Source: an uncultured Flavobacteriales bacterium
Lineage (GTDB): Bacteria > Bacteroidota > Bacteroidia > CAIKAF01
NCBI GenBank assembly: GCA_903837495.1
Contig: CAILUT010000002.1
Span: 1 to 37,945, forward strand
Length of the DNA stretch: 37,945 nucleotides
Direction: 5' to 3'
Shown: positions 15,631 through 24,735 of the stretch, piece after piece
Layout: the number at the start of each line of letters is the position of its first letter
Position numbering within the stretch: the stretch's first letter is position 1
Made by a program: the position numbers and the translations under genes
The notes under the pieces: model-generated
Databases searched by the model: none
What the model saw: only the letters and a program-made list of their open reading frames with translations
Told to the model about the DNA's origin: nothing

Positions 15631-16728
15631 TTAAGAAACGGAGTTCCATGTTTTGTTTTTGGGGCTTGACCTTTGAATCAATATCAAAAATGGAACAAAA
15701 ATAGCCAATATTTCGGCCAATAAATAAATGCCCATGCCGACCAAGGTTATTTGCCGGGAAAACCTAAAACGAAAGGCCCAGCTGAGCGCCGCTCCCAATT
15801 GCACAATCCAGCCCGATAAAACAAGCCCCACCACAACAGAAGACGTTATAAAGGGCAGCGCAAAGAACCCTATGGTGTTGATTGCAATCAAGGCCCATCT
15901 TAAAGAAAAAAGCAGCTGTATTGGCAAGGGATAATGGGGCGCCGTTGTGTAGTGCCTTTGCTTTTGTTGGCCCCAATCCTGCATTGATTTTGGGGCATCT
16001 GAAAGGGTGTAGGGCCCAATCGCATACCGTTTGTTTCGGCAGCGACTCAATAAAAAAGGCAAGGCAAGATCGTCGTCTCCACCTGCCGTGCCAAATTTTC
16101 TGGAATAACGCAGGGCCGACAGCCCAATTTCTCGAGGATAAGCCATATTGCGCCCCACGGCGGTGGTAAAACCAAGAAAGGGAAGCGCAGAAAAATTCAT
16201 GCGGGCCAAGCGGTCGGCATCTGCTGTGGCTAAAACGGAAGCGAAGCAATGCCCAGGTTTTAATACACCATTTCCTACAAAAAGAGACGGCTCATGCCCC
16301 AGAATGTGCATCAATTCCTGAATAAAGCCCGGGGAGTCTGGTTTGCAATCGGCATCGGTAACAAACACCTGAGCATGGCTTGCATGGCTTAATCCGAGCA
16401 GCAAGGCATCGCGTTTGCCTGGACTTTGTTTTGAAACAATGCGAACCACCCGAATCCGTTCGTCTGTTTCTGCAAAACCGTTTAAAAGCGATAGGGAAGC
16501 GTCCGAGGACCCATCGTCCACCAAAATAAACTCCACCAGATTGCTGCTTTTGCATTCCAACCAGCTGGGCAGATTCTGTTTCCAGTCAAGCTCCGCATTT
16601 CGTCCACAAATCACAATCGACAAGCGGGGGCAAATCCCTTCCCCTTTTTTGGGGCGAAAGAAAAAAAGGGCAGCTTGGGCCAAAATCTGAAAAAATCCAG
16701 CCAAACCAAACAGGGATTCCAATATCAT
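15631..16728 (-). CDS. Family 2 glycosyltransferase with membrane segments
   Basis: 365 residues. An N-terminal hydrophobic segment (about 1-25) precedes a GT-A domain with FILVDDGSSDASLSLL, the metal-binding VTDADCKPD, the acceptor motif GGDDDLALPF, and QQKQRHYTTAP at the place of the QxxRW motif of processive enzymes (the final residue is His, not Trp). Three C-terminal TM segments follow (about residues 265-355). It probably builds an envelope polysaccharide or glycolipid at the inner membrane. It is transcribed divergently from tgt. The sugar and acceptor are unknown. Confidence 0.88.
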   Translation of the reverse strand: MILESLFGLAGFFQILAQAALFFFRPKKGEGICPRLSIVICGRNAELDWKQNLPSWLECKSSNLVEFILVDDGSSDASLSLLNGFAETDERIRVVRIVSKQSPGKRDALLLGLSHASHAQVFVTDADCKPDSPGFIQELMHILGHEPSLFVGNGVLKPGHCFASVLATADADRLARMNFSALPFLGFTTAVGRNMAYPREIGLSALRYSRKFGTAGGDDDLALPFLLSRCRNKRYAIGPYTLSDAPKSMQDWGQQKQRHYTTAPHYPLPIQLLFSLRWALIAINTIGFFALPFITSSVVVGLVLSGWIVQLGAALSWAFRFRFSRQITLVGMGIYLLAEILAIFVPFLILIQRSSPKNKTWNSVS

Positions 16729-16732
16729 TCCA

Positions 16733-16740
16733 CAAATATT
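16733..16740 (-). promoter_or_regulatory. Candidate -7 box of the glycosyltransferase gene
   Basis: The minus strand reads AATATTTG, one mismatch from TAnnTTTG, 4 nt before the ATG at 16728. If used, the mRNA would be leaderless. Confidence 0.35.
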
Positions 16741-16769
16741 AATGAAAAATGCGGACTTTTGCTGCCAAG

Positions 16770-17906
16770 ATGCATGTTTTTAAATTAGAAAAGAATGCCG
16801 AAGGGTCAATGGCTAGAGCTGGGGTTTTATCCACAGGCCATGGCGATATCTCTACCCCGGTTTTTATGCCGGTTGGAACCTTAGGTACCGTTAAAGCCGT
16901 TCACCAACGCGAATTAAAAACAGACATCAATGCCTCCATCATTCTTGGAAATACCTACCATTTATACCTGCGGCCTGGAACTGATATTCTGAATGCCGCC
17001 GGGGGGCTGCATTCTTTTATGAATTGGGACCGCCCCATTTTAACAGATTCGGGGGGCTATCAATTGTTTTCTTTAACCAATATGCGGAAGTTGACCGAAG
17101 AGGGAGCTCTTTTTCGGTCGCACATCGATGGCTCAAAACATTTCTTTAGCCCCGAGTCCGTCATCGACATTCAACGAAAAATAGGGGGCGACATCATCAT
17201 GGCCTTTGACGAATGCCCCCCTTATCCGGCATCGCAGGATTACGTAAAAAAAAGCCTAGAATTGACCCAGCGTTGGTTGGTTCGTTGCCGGCAACAAATG
17301 GATTCAACCGAACCGTTGTACGGGCATCATCAAGCCCTTTTTCCTATTGTTCAAGGCGGAGTTTATTCAGATTTACGCAAGCAAAGTGCCTCTTTTATTG
17401 CCGATTTGCCGAATTTAGAGGGGGTTGCAATTGGAGGGTTGTCGGTGGGAGAACCCGCCGAAATGATGTACGAACAGATTGAAAATGTATGCCCCATATT
17501 GCCAGAAAACAAACCCCGATATTTAATGGGGGTGGGAACCCCTGAAAATTTGTTGGAAGGAATCGACCGGGGAATTGATATGTTCGACTGCGTTATGCCT
17601 GCCCGAAACGGCCGAAACGGCATGCTTTTTACCTGGCAGGGTATCTTTAATATGAAAAACAAGAAATGGGACCGCGATTTTAGCCCCATTGATGAACGCA
17701 GCACTTTGTTTGCCGACCAAGAGTACAGCAAAGCCTATTTAAGGCATTTATTTACGGTAAATGAACGACTGGCCGCGCAAATTGCTACCTTACACAACCT
17801 CCATTTTTACCTAGATTTAATGAAACAGGCTCGAATGGAAATTTTGGCGGGCAGCTTTGCCCATTGGAAGAAGGCCGTTCTTCCTTTACTCAAACATAGA
17901 AATTAA
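16770..17906 (+). CDS. tgt: tRNA-guanine (queuine) transglycosylase
   Basis: 378 residues. Exchanges guanine-34 of GUN-anticodon tRNAs for the queuosine precursor. The general-base motif is LTDSGGYQLF (Asp93), the nucleophile is Asp273 in MFDCVMPARNGRNG, and GGLSVGEP and YLMGVGTPENLL are present. Odd: the zinc-site cysteines (CxCxxC) are replaced by Ser311, Leu313 and Asp316 in PIDERSTLFADQEYSKAYL, although His342 is kept. From memory other Bacteroidota Tgt proteins also lack them, so this is probably a clade trait and not decay. The ATG at 16770 is preferred to 16749: the shorter form begins at the normal family N-terminus, and a TTTTG-type box ends 8 nt upstream. First gene of a seven-gene run. 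Confidence 0.93.
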   Translation: MHVFKLEKNAEGSMARAGVLSTGHGDISTPVFMPVGTLGTVKAVHQRELKTDINASIILGNTYHLYLRPGTDILNAAGGLHSFMNWDRPILTDSGGYQLFSLTNMRKLTEEGALFRSHIDGSKHFFSPESVIDIQRKIGGDIIMAFDECPPYPASQDYVKKSLELTQRWLVRCRQQMDSTEPLYGHHQALFPIVQGGVYSDLRKQSASFIADLPNLEGVAIGGLSVGEPAEMMYEQIENVCPILPENKPRYLMGVGTPENLLEGIDRGIDMFDCVMPARNGRNGMLFTWQGIFNMKNKKWDRDFSPIDERSTLFADQEYSKAYLRHLFTVNERLAAQIATLHNLHFYLDLMKQARMEILAGSFAHWKKAVLPLLKHRN

Positions 17907-17911
17907 GTGCC

Positions 17912-19009
17912 ATGGGATTTTTTGGCAAAATAGATAGGTACATTATTCGGCAGTTCTTGCAAACCTTCTTTGTTGCCATTCTCTTGATTTTATCCATTAC
18001 TGTGGTTTTTGACTTCAGTGAAAAGCTCGATGGCTTTATGGGGAAATACGGCGCTACGCCCTCTGCATCTGAAATCACTTGGAAGTATTATGCCAATTTT
18101 ATCCCCTATTTCGGCAATTTATTTAGCCCTCTTTTCATCTTTATTTCTGTTATCTATTTTACCTCTAGAATGGCTTACCGAATGGAAATCGTTGCCATTC
18201 TGAATTCAGGCTGGAGCTATTGGCGTTTGCTTTTCCCTTTTATTCTGGCGGCTACCCTGGTTGCATCTCTGAGCTACGCCCTTACAAATTTCGTCATTCC
18301 TCAGGCCAATCGAGAACGGTTGGAATTCGAATCCACCTACTTTAGAAAAGGAGTAGGGGCAAGCCCCAATCTTCACCTTCAACTTAGCCCTGGCGAATTC
18401 GTTTTCACCGATATGTACAATCAACACCGGAAATCGGCCGGCCGATTTTGCTATGAACGCATCGACAGCAATTTTAATCTGAAATACAAAATCCTTTCCA
18501 AAGAAGGATTTTACGACAGCCTATCCGGTTCCTGGCGTTTTTATCTTGGAGTTGCTCGGCGTTGGCACAACAATGGAACGGTGGTAACCCGCGCATTCGA
18601 AAACTGGGACACCATTTTGCCCATTACCCCCAACATGCTGCAACGCGACATTAAAATTGTCGAAGCTCTCGGAAACAGCGAACTCAACGAATTTATTGAA
18701 CTCCAAACCCTAAGCGGTTCTATTTATTTGCCCTTCTATCTTATCGAAAAACACGGCCGGCAAGCAAACCCCATTTCGGCCCTAATTCTAACCTTTATCG
18801 CTGTTCCCATCAGTTCAAGAAAGGCTAGGGGAGGCATCGGAATTCAATTGGCAGCTGGGGTAACCCTGGCTTTTGCGTATATTTTTCTTCAAAAAATGAC
18901 CGTTAGTTTTGCCCTAAATGGCGTCTTGACCCCCTGGCTTGGCGTTTGGCTTCCTAATTTCATCTATGTAGGCATCGGATTTATTTTGGCTAAATTTGCC
19001 CAACGCTAA
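17912..19009 (+). CDS. LptF/LptG family permease (YjgP/YjgQ)
   Basis: A 365-residue inner-membrane protein with an N-terminal TM pair, a large periplasmic domain (about residues 120-270) and three C-terminal TM segments. The opening [20 protein letters not shown] and the pattern [15 protein letters not shown], with [19 protein letters not shown] near the end, are typical. LptF and LptG form with LptB the ABC transporter that extracts lipopolysaccharide from the inner membrane. I cannot say which of the two it is. The gene begins 5 nt after tgt and is followed 11 nt later by accA, so envelope lipid transport and fatty-acid precursor supply are in one transcript. Confidence 0.9.
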   Translation: MGFFGKIDRYIIRQFLQTFFVAILLILSITVVFDFSEKLDGFMGKYGATPSASEITWKYYANFIPYFGNLFSPLFIFISVIYFTSRMAYRMEIVAILNSGWSYWRLLFPFILAATLVASLSYALTNFVIPQANRERLEFESTYFRKGVGASPNLHLQLSPGEFVFTDMYNQHRKSAGRFCYERIDSNFNLKYKILSKEGFYDSLSGSWRFYLGVARRWHNNGTVVTRAFENWDTILPITPNMLQRDIKIVEALGNSELNEFIELQTLSGSIYLPFYLIEKHGRQANPISALILTFIAVPISSRKARGGIGIQLAAGVTLAFAYIFLQKMTVSFALNGVLTPWLGVWLPNFIYVGIGFILAKFAQR

Positions 19010-19020
19010 CTACGTTCATT

Positions 19021-19974
19021 ATGAATTACCTCGATTTTGAAGAGCCCATCCAAAAATTGGAAGCCGACCTAAGTAGCTTGAAGGAAACAGCGCTTTCAAC
19101 CGGTGCGGATTTAAATCCGGCCATCGCTGAATTGGAAGTACAGATTCGGGAAAAAACCAAACAGATTTTTAAAGACCTTAGCCCCTGGCAACGCGTTCAG
19201 CTTAGCCGGCATCCCGACCGCCCTTACACTTTGGCCTACATTCAGGCCCTAACCCAAGGGGATTTTCAGGAACTCCATGGCGACCGAAATGTCAAAGACG
19301 ACAAAGCCATGATTGGCGGTTTGGGCAAAATAGGCAACTACAATTGCATGTTCATCGGACAACAAAAGGGCATCAATACCAAAATGAGGCAGTACCGCAA
19401 TTTTGGCATGGCAAACCCCGAAGGATACCGAAAAGCGCTTCGACTCATGAAGATGGCCGAGAAATTTGGCCTGCCTATTGTCTGTTTGATTGATACCCCA
19501 GGCGCATTTCCAGGACTGGAAGCCGAGGAACGCGGCCAAGGCGAAGCCATTGCCCGAAACCTCATCGAAATGTTCCAACTCTCTGTGCCCGTTATTTGCA
19601 TCGTCATCGGTGAAGGGGCCTCGGGCGGAGCCCTTGGTATTGGAATCGGAGATCGCATTTTAATGCTCGAAAATACCTGGTATTCAGTTATTTCTCCTGA
19701 ATCATGCTCCTCCATCCTTTGGAGAACCTGGGACAACAAAGAACAAGCGGCATCGGCCCTGAAGTTGACCGCCGAAGATATGCTTGGACTTAAATTGATT
19801 GACGGAATCATTAAAGAACCCTTGGGGGGAGCCCACCGAGACCACCAAGGGGCTTTTAACCAAGTCAAAAACACCATCCTAGAACTGCTCCCCAAACTGC
19901 TAAAAATGAATCCGGAAAAGCGCATTAAAGAGCGCATCCAGAAATTTGAAACCATGGGGGTGTTCAATGAATGA
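19021..19974 (+). CDS. accA: Acetyl-CoA carboxylase carboxyltransferase subunit alpha
   Basis: 317 residues, the usual length. Together with AccD it transfers the carboxyl group from biotin-AccB to acetyl-CoA, giving malonyl-CoA for fatty-acid synthesis. Characteristic segments are [53 protein letters not shown] and [19 protein letters not shown], followed by [15 protein letters not shown]. accD is not in the window, as is common. It overlaps the following flavin reductase gene by 8 nt. Confidence 0.96.
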   Translation: MNYLDFEEPIQKLEADLSSLKETALSTGADLNPAIAELEVQIREKTKQIFKDLSPWQRVQLSRHPDRPYTLAYIQALTQGDFQELHGDRNVKDDKAMIGGLGKIGNYNCMFIGQQKGINTKMRQYRNFGMANPEGYRKALRLMKMAEKFGLPIVCLIDTPGAFPGLEAEERGQGEAIARNLIEMFQLSVPVICIVIGEGASGGALGIGIGDRILMLENTWYSVISPESCSSILWRTWDNKEQAASALKLTAEDMLGLKLIDGIIKEPLGGAHRDHQGAFNQVKNTILELLPKLLKMNPEKRIKERIQKFETMGVFNE

Positions 19975-20863
19975 TTTTCTTAGCATTATTCCCGGTGATG
20001 TTCCCGTTGCTGAACTCCACGCTCACCTGCTCTCCGGTGTCTCACCCCGTCCCATTGCCTTCGTTTCTTCCATAGATTCCCAAGGCAATATTAACCTTAG
20101 CCCCTATAGTTTCTTTAACGTTTTTGGAGCAAATCCCCCCATTGCTGTTTTTTCTCCTGCCCGCCGAGTGCGCGACAATACCATTAAACACACCCTCGAA
20201 AACGCCTTAGATACCCGCGAGGTTGTTATCAATATTGTTGACTATTCCATGGTGCAACAAGTATCCCTTTCCAGTGTTGAATTCCCCAAAGGCGTAAATG
20301 AATTTATTAAGGCTGGATTTACTATGCTTAAATCCGACCTGGTGAAGCCGCCCAGGGTGGCCGAATCGCCCTTTCAGCTCGAAGCCAAAGTTATTCAGGT
20401 ACTGGAAACCGGCCAGGAGGGCGGTGCCGGCAATTTGGTGGTTTGCCAAATTGTTAAGGTGCACATGGCACATCGAATCCTTGACAACAACAATAAAATA
20501 GACCCGTTTAAACTCGACGCCGTAGCGCGTGCCGGCGGAAATTGGTATGTAAGAGCCCAAGGCGATGCCTTTTTCGAAGTCCCAAAACCGGCAGGTCCAG
20601 CAGGAATTGGAATCGACGCCCTCCCCGAATTCATCAGAAACCATTCTGTTTTAACCGGAAACCACTTAGGAAAACTCGGAAACCTGGAATTCCTGCCTAG
20701 CCTTGAAAAGGCCACCGATTTGGCACAAAGCAGCGCCCATAAACAATTGCTGCTGCCCCTAAATCACCTTAGCCCCATTCAAATTGCCATTCATTTGCTT
20801 GACCTAAACCAACCCTTCGATGCCCTTGTTTATTTGCTAACCCACCAAAATTTGGTCGAATGA
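19967..20863 (+). CDS. Flavin reductase-family / FMN-binding split-barrel protein
   Basis: 298 residues. The segment [20 protein letters not shown], followed by [20 protein letters not shown] and [15 protein letters not shown]-like sequence ([19 protein letters not shown]), is typical of the FMN-binding flavin reductase-like family. These proteins bind FMN and either reduce it or use it in redox reactions; the electron donor and partner are not visible. The last about 90 residues form an extra helical extension beyond the barrel. The ATG at 19967 lies inside the end of accA (8-nt overlap) and is preferred over 19946. The end overlaps the DUF4286 gene by 4 nt (ATGA). Confidence 0.85.
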   Translation: MNDFLSIIPGDVPVAELHAHLLSGVSPRPIAFVSSIDSQGNINLSPYSFFNVFGANPPIAVFSPARRVRDNTIKHTLENALDTREVVINIVDYSMVQQVSLSSVEFPKGVNEFIKAGFTMLKSDLVKPPRVAESPFQLEAKVIQVLETGQEGGAGNLVVCQIVKVHMAHRILDNNNKIDPFKLDAVARAGGNWYVRAQGDAFFEVPKPAGPAGIGIDALPEFIRNHSVLTGNHLGKLGNLEFLPSLEKATDLAQSSAHKQLLLPLNHLSPIQIAIHLLDLNQPFDALVYLLTHQNLVE

Positions 20864-21195
20864 GAATTTACAATGTAACGGTGCATGTTGAACCCAGCGT
20901 TGAAGCGGATTGGTTAAATTACATGGTAAACCAACACATTCCCGACGTAATGAACACCGGCAGCTTTACCCAAGCGCGCATCAGCAAAATTGAATCGGAC
21001 CAAGACCAAGGCGGATTGAGCTACTCCATTCAATACACCGCCAACTCAAAAGAAAAGCTTCAGGAGTACCACTTGAATTTCGCCCCGCAATTGCAAGCCG
21101 ATCACCTGCAAAAATTTGGACAAAAATGCCTCGCGTTTCGAACAGAAATGGAGGTTTTGGCCCATTTCGTTTCAAATTCAAATGCCCATGACTGA
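20860..21195 (+). CDS. DUF4286 family protein
   Basis: 111 residues, without signal peptide or TM segments. The pattern [55 protein letters not shown] and FAPQLQADHLQKFGQKCLAF identifies the small DUF4286 family, common in Bacteroidota, with a predicted ferredoxin-like alpha/beta fold. The function is unknown. It is translationally coupled to its neighbours on both sides by overlaps, so its dosage follows the accA-containing transcript. Confidence 0.88.
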   Translation: MRIYNVTVHVEPSVEADWLNYMVNQHIPDVMNTGSFTQARISKIESDQDQGGLSYSIQYTANSKEKLQEYHLNFAPQLQADHLQKFGQKCLAFRTEMEVLAHFVSNSNAHD

Positions 21196-21679
21196 GTCGC
21201 AAACTTGGATTTTAATGCTTCAAAAAACCCGAGAACAAACCCTGGGGTATCTAAGCAAATTGAAGGAAGAAAAACTCCACCAAACATTCAATCTGCAAGG
21301 CAGTTCCATGAACAGTATTCTTTGGATTGCGGCCCATTTGGCAGTGAGTGCCAATTTTTTACTCCTCCATTCCACGGGCGCTGAACGATTAAAATTGGCT
21401 TGGTCTAGAGCCTATGGTATAGGTGGAAAAGGCCTTACAGAAAACGAAGCCCCCTCTTTTGCCGAAATTTTAGAGGCCCTGAACGAAATTCAAAACCGAG
21501 CCCAAATGCACATCTCCACGCTAACCGATTCCGATTTCTGCAAACCCAGCAGCTCGGGAATGGATTTTGGAGGCGAAGATTCCATAAGAGCCATAATTGC
21601 GCACCACATTCGCCACGAAAATGCCCATGCAGGTCAGTTGGCTCTAATCTGCAAAGCCCTTGGCAAACCAACCATTTAA
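21182..21679 (+). CDS. DinB-like four-helix-bundle protein
   Basis: 165 residues. The predicted bundle has the typical metal-site histidines: WIAAHLAVSANFLLLH early and HHIRHENAHAGQLALICKA at the end. The DinB/YfiT-like superfamily includes metal-dependent thiol transferases (bacillithiol and mycothiol S-transferases) and many uncharacterised members, so the reaction is not defined. The gene overlaps DUF4286: ATG at 21182 gives a 14-nt overlap, and a second in-frame ATG at 21188 is equally possible. The response regulator gene starts 9 nt after its stop. Confidence 0.8.
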   Translation: MPMTESQTWILMLQKTREQTLGYLSKLKEEKLHQTFNLQGSSMNSILWIAAHLAVSANFLLLHSTGAERLKLAWSRAYGIGGKGLTENEAPSFAEILEALNEIQNRAQMHISTLTDSDFCKPSSSGMDFGGEDSIRAIIAHHIRHENAHAGQLALICKALGKPTI

Positions 21680-21688
21680 TCCCTATCT

Positions 21689-22345
21689 ATGCTCAACCCG
21701 CCGGTAATCCGAATTTTCATCGCAGATAGCCATTATTTGGTTCGGCAAGGACTAAAAACCATTTTTTCAGCGCAAAACGGATTTGAAGTCGTTGGCGAAT
21801 CCGATGAATTGGTAAATATGCTCGACCTAATCGAATCGGCTCAGCCCGATGTGGTGGTGGTTGGCCTCAATATTCAAGGCGTTTCTGTTGTTGAAAGCAT
21901 CGAAGAATTGAGGCAAAGGCTGCCCGCTAAAAAAATCTTGGTCTTAGATACCAATGAAGATGCCAACGAAATCATTCGGCTGCTCAGCATGGGCGTTCAT
22001 GGGTACATTTTAAAGCAATGCGACCATCAGGAAATCATTGATGCGGTAAATACCATTCTGCAAGGAAAAAATTTCTTTTGCTCAAATGTCTTAAAACTCA
22101 ATAAAACCCCTGTAAAATCGCTGTCTCAAGTCGATACCGACAGCACCGTTCGGCTGTCGGCCCGCGAAATTGAAATCCTAGAATTGATCTCCCAAGGCCT
22201 AACAAACAATGAAATTGCCGATAAAACCTTCATTTCCGCACATACGGTCGCTTCCCACCGCAAAAATCTCATGAAAAAATTCAGTGCACGCAACAACGTT
22301 GACCTCGTTATTTCGGCCATCAAAGAAAATTTTATTGCGTTTTAG
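21689..22345 (+). CDS. Atypical NarL/FixJ-type response regulator (no phospho-acceptor Asp)
   Basis: 218 residues: receiver-like domain (about 5-125) and a LuxR-type helix-turn-helix (about 150-215; RLSAREIEILELISQGLTNN and IADKTFISAHTVASHRKN). The receiver keeps the switch-region Lys109 (YILKQC), but the phosphorylation site reads PDVVVVGLNI, with Gly59 where Asp is expected, and the acidic pair is reduced to IADS (Asp13, Ser14). It is therefore probably not controlled by normal phosphorylation and may be constitutively active or controlled by a ligand or partner. No histidine kinase gene is nearby. Last gene of the tgt-accA run; repeat copy C starts 17 nt after its stop. Confidence 0.87.
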   Translation: MLNPPVIRIFIADSHYLVRQGLKTIFSAQNGFEVVGESDELVNMLDLIESAQPDVVVVGLNIQGVSVVESIEELRQRLPAKKILVLDTNEDANEIIRLLSMGVHGYILKQCDHQEIIDAVNTILQGKNFFCSNVLKLNKTPVKSLSQVDTDSTVRLSAREIEILELISQGLTNNEIADKTFISAHTVASHRKNLMKKFSARNNVDLVISAIKENFIAF

Positions 22346-22361
22346 TTCGGCTTTTAAATTT

Positions 22362-22511
22362 CTTTTTTTGGGGCGGCAGCCGGGCTTTCACCGGTAGTCC
22401 GCAGCAAAAGGTGGTGGGGCAGCGGGCTTACGGGGGCTCCTAAAGTCGCCTCCGCACCACGCGCCCCATCACCTTTCGCTTTGCGTGCTACCCGGTTCAA
22501 TCCCTGCCGCT
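22362..22511 (-). repeat. Structured G+C-rich interspersed element, copy C
   Basis: The conserved blocks lie on the minus strand (apical block at 22435-22450). The outer stem is CTGCCGC 22504-22510 / GCGGCAG 22373-22379, longer than in copy A. Further stems are GGTAG 22393-22397 / CTACC 22488-22492, and the arms 22410-22420 / 22463-22473. The orientation is antisense to the flanking genes. The outer arm GCCGC (22506-22510) could instead pair with GCGGC at 22523-22527 just outside the element. The 3' flank in element orientation is an A-run. Confidence 0.85.
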
Positions 22512-22756
22512 TCCAAATGAATGCGGCTACCTTTCAAAAAAACCACACAGCCCCCCAATTCCGCTTGCAGCTGCCCCATAAATAGCATCTTACTCCAACG
22601 CTGCCACACCATAAATGTCATTATGGCAGTTTTATCTGGGTAAAAACCGCCAAAAAGGAGGAATTTTGTACTGCTTTCCGCCAATTTTTGCCATTTTTTT
22701 CTGTGGAATGATTTTGGATATGGAGGGGAAAATTTTACTCAATAAAAAATTCAATT
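22512..22756. other. Intergenic region upstream of dnaK
   Basis: No gene is supported. It holds only the candidate dnaK promoter near 22688-22716. I found no clear CIRCE or other heat-shock operator by eye. Confidence 0.5.
22688..22716 (+). promoter_or_regulatory. Candidate dnaK promoter
   Basis: TTG at 22688-22690, an 18-nt spacer and TGATTTTG at 22709-22716, one mismatch from TAnnTTTG. It would leave a leader of about 35 nt. Two other one-mismatch boxes occur nearby (GAATTTTG, AATTTTTG), so the choice is weak. Confidence 0.35.
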
Positions 22757-24649
22757 ATGGGAAAGATTATTGGAATCGACCTTGGCACAACCAATTCTTG
22801 TGTTGCCGTAATGGAGGGAAATCAACCTGTCGTAATACCCAACAGCGAAGGGAAACGCACTACCCCCTCTATCGTAGCATTTCTTGACAACGGAGAACGA
22901 AAGGTGGGCGATGCCGCCAAACGGCAAGCCATTACCAACCCTGAACGCACCATTTATTCTATAAAGCGTTTTATGGGAAGCCGTTTTGACGATGTGCGTG
23001 CAGAATTCGCTCGCGTTCCCTACAAAATGGTTAAAGGAGACAACGATACCCCTAGGGTAGCCATTGGCGACAGAAATTACACCCCTCAGGAAATTTCTGC
23101 AATGATTCTTCAAAAAATGAAGCAGACGGCCGAAGACTATTTAGGGACATCGGTTACAGAAGCTGTAATTACCGTGCCAGCCTATTTTAACGATGCCCAA
23201 CGCCAAGCTACCAAAGAAGCAGGCGAAATTGCAGGGCTTACCGTTAAACGCATCATCAACGAACCCACTGCAGCGGCCCTGGCCTATGGCTTAGACAAGC
23301 AAAACAAAGACATGACCGTGGTGGTTTTTGATTGCGGCGGCGGTACCCACGACGTTTCCATTCTAGAACTTGGCGACGGCGTGTTTGAAGTCAAATCTAC
23401 CGATGGCGATACCCGCCTTGGAGGCGACGACTTCGACCAAAAAATCATTGATTGGTTGGCCGAGGAGTTTAAGTCGGATGAGGGCATTGACCTGCGCAAA
23501 GACCCTATGGCTTTGCAACGGCTAAAAGAAGCCGCCGAAAAAGCCAAAATTGAGCTCTCTAGCTCTACCGAAACCGAAGTCAACCTGCCTTATATTATGC
23601 CGGTTGATGGGGTTCCGAAACACCTGGTTCGAAAATTGACCCGGGCCAAATTTGAACAATTGGCCGACGACCTTATTCGCCGTACCATCGAACCTTGCAA
23701 ATCGGCCATGAAAAATGCCAATATGTCGGCTTCAGATATCGATGAGATTATCTTAGTAGGTGGCTCAACCCGCATTCCAGCCATTCAGGCGGCCGTAGAA
23801 AATTTCTTTGGCAAGGCTCCCAGCAAAGGAGTGAACCCAGATGAAGTAGTAGCGATTGGGGCAGGTATTCAAGGGGGCGTGCTTTCGGGCGATGTGAAAG
23901 ACGTTCTGCTTTTGGATGTTACTCCCCTAAGCCTTGGTATTGAAACCATGGGGGGCGTAATGACTCGACTCATCGATTCAAACACCACCATTCCTTCCCG
24001 CAAATCAGAGGTTTTTTCTACCGCCAGCGACAACCAGCCCTCGGTCGAAATCCATGTGCTTCAAGGCGAACGGCCCATGGCCAATCAAAATAAAACCATT
24101 GGCCGATTTGTTTTGGCCGACATTCCGCCCGCCCCACGCGGAATCCCTCAAGTGGAAGTAACCTTCGACATTGACGCCAATGGAATTCTACATGTCTCGG
24201 CCAAAGACAAAGCAACAGGCAAAGAACAATCCATTCGGATTGAAGCCTCTAGCGGTTTGTCGGAAGACGAAATTGCAAAAATGAAAGCCGAAGCCGAAGC
24301 CAATGCCGATGCCGACAAAAAAACCAAAGAACGGGCCGAGAAAATAAATGCCGCCGACGGCCTTATTTTTCAAGTTGAAAAGTTCATGCGTGAAAGCGGC
24401 GATAAAGTGCCAGACGATAAAATAGCCGGCATAAACGAGGCCCTAGAAGCCCTGAAAAATGCGCATCAATCCAATGATTTGACCGCCATTGATGCGGCCA
24501 TGGATACGCTGAATAAGGTGTTTGGAGATGTGGTGTCGGCCATGTATGCAAACGACAACGCCGGCGGAACTGCAAATCCCGGCTCCGATGCAGGAACCAA
24601 GGACGGAACCGATGACGTTACCGACGTCGATTTTGAAGAAGTCAAGTAA
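22757..24649 (+). CDS. dnaK: Molecular chaperone DnaK (Hsp70)
   Basis: 630 residues, the usual length. It binds unfolded proteins in an ATP-dependent cycle with DnaJ and GrpE. The nucleotide-binding domain shows [48 protein letters not shown], the second phosphate motif [17 protein letters not shown] (His where Phe is more common), and [13 protein letters not shown]. The substrate domain starts near [20 protein letters not shown], and the acidic tail ends in VDFEEVK. Neither dnaJ nor grpE is adjacent; it stands as a single-gene unit with a strong terminator. Confidence 0.98.
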   Translation: MGKIIGIDLGTTNSCVAVMEGNQPVVIPNSEGKRTTPSIVAFLDNGERKVGDAAKRQAITNPERTIYSIKRFMGSRFDDVRAEFARVPYKMVKGDNDTPRVAIGDRNYTPQEISAMILQKMKQTAEDYLGTSVTEAVITVPAYFNDAQRQATKEAGEIAGLTVKRIINEPTAAALAYGLDKQNKDMTVVVFDCGGGTHDVSILELGDGVFEVKSTDGDTRLGGDDFDQKIIDWLAEEFKSDEGIDLRKDPMALQRLKEAAEKAKIELSSSTETEVNLPYIMPVDGVPKHLVRKLTRAKFEQLADDLIRRTIEPCKSAMKNANMSASDIDEIILVGGSTRIPAIQAAVENFFGKAPSKGVNPDEVVAIGAGIQGGVLSGDVKDVLLLDVTPLSLGIETMGGVMTRLIDSNTTIPSRKSEVFSTASDNQPSVEIHVLQGERPMANQNKTIGRFVLADIPPAPRGIPQVEVTFDIDANGILHVSAKDKATGKEQSIRIEASSGLSEDEIAKMKAEAEANADADKKTKERAEKINAADGLIFQVEKFMRESGDKVPDDKIAGINEALEALKNAHQSNDLTAIDAAMDTLNKVFGDVVSAMYANDNAGGTANPGSDAGTKDGTDDVTDVDFEEVK

Positions 24650-24657
24650 GTTTGATT

Positions 24658-24688
24658 AAAAAAAAGGGGCTTCGGCCCCCTTTTTTAT
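24658..24688 (+). terminator. Intrinsic terminator of dnaK
   Basis: Stem GGGGC (24666-24670) and GCCCC (24675-24679) with a TTCG tetraloop, preceded by an A-run and followed by a T-run. It begins 8 nt after the dnaK stop codon. Confidence 0.93.
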
Positions 24689-24723
24689 TTCTTTTTTTGG
24701 GTGCCAAGCTCTACCTCTTCTAT

Positions 24724-24731
24724 TACTTTTG
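24724..24731 (+). promoter_or_regulatory. -7 box (TAnnTTTG) of rnhA
   Basis: TACTTTTG, a perfect match, only 4 nt before the rnhA ATG, so transcription should start at or next to the start codon. Confidence 0.6.
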
Positions 24732-24735
24732 AGAT

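Noticed and set aside
15543-15716. Short plus-strand frame between the sigma factor and glycosyltransferase genes
   Set aside because: It overlaps the 3' end of the glycosyltransferase gene on the other strand and has no promoter box or recognisable domain.
22469-22684. 71-codon minus-strand frame upstream of dnaK
   Set aside because: Its 3' part reads through repeat copy C, its composition is not protein-like, and no promoter box or homologous domain is visible.
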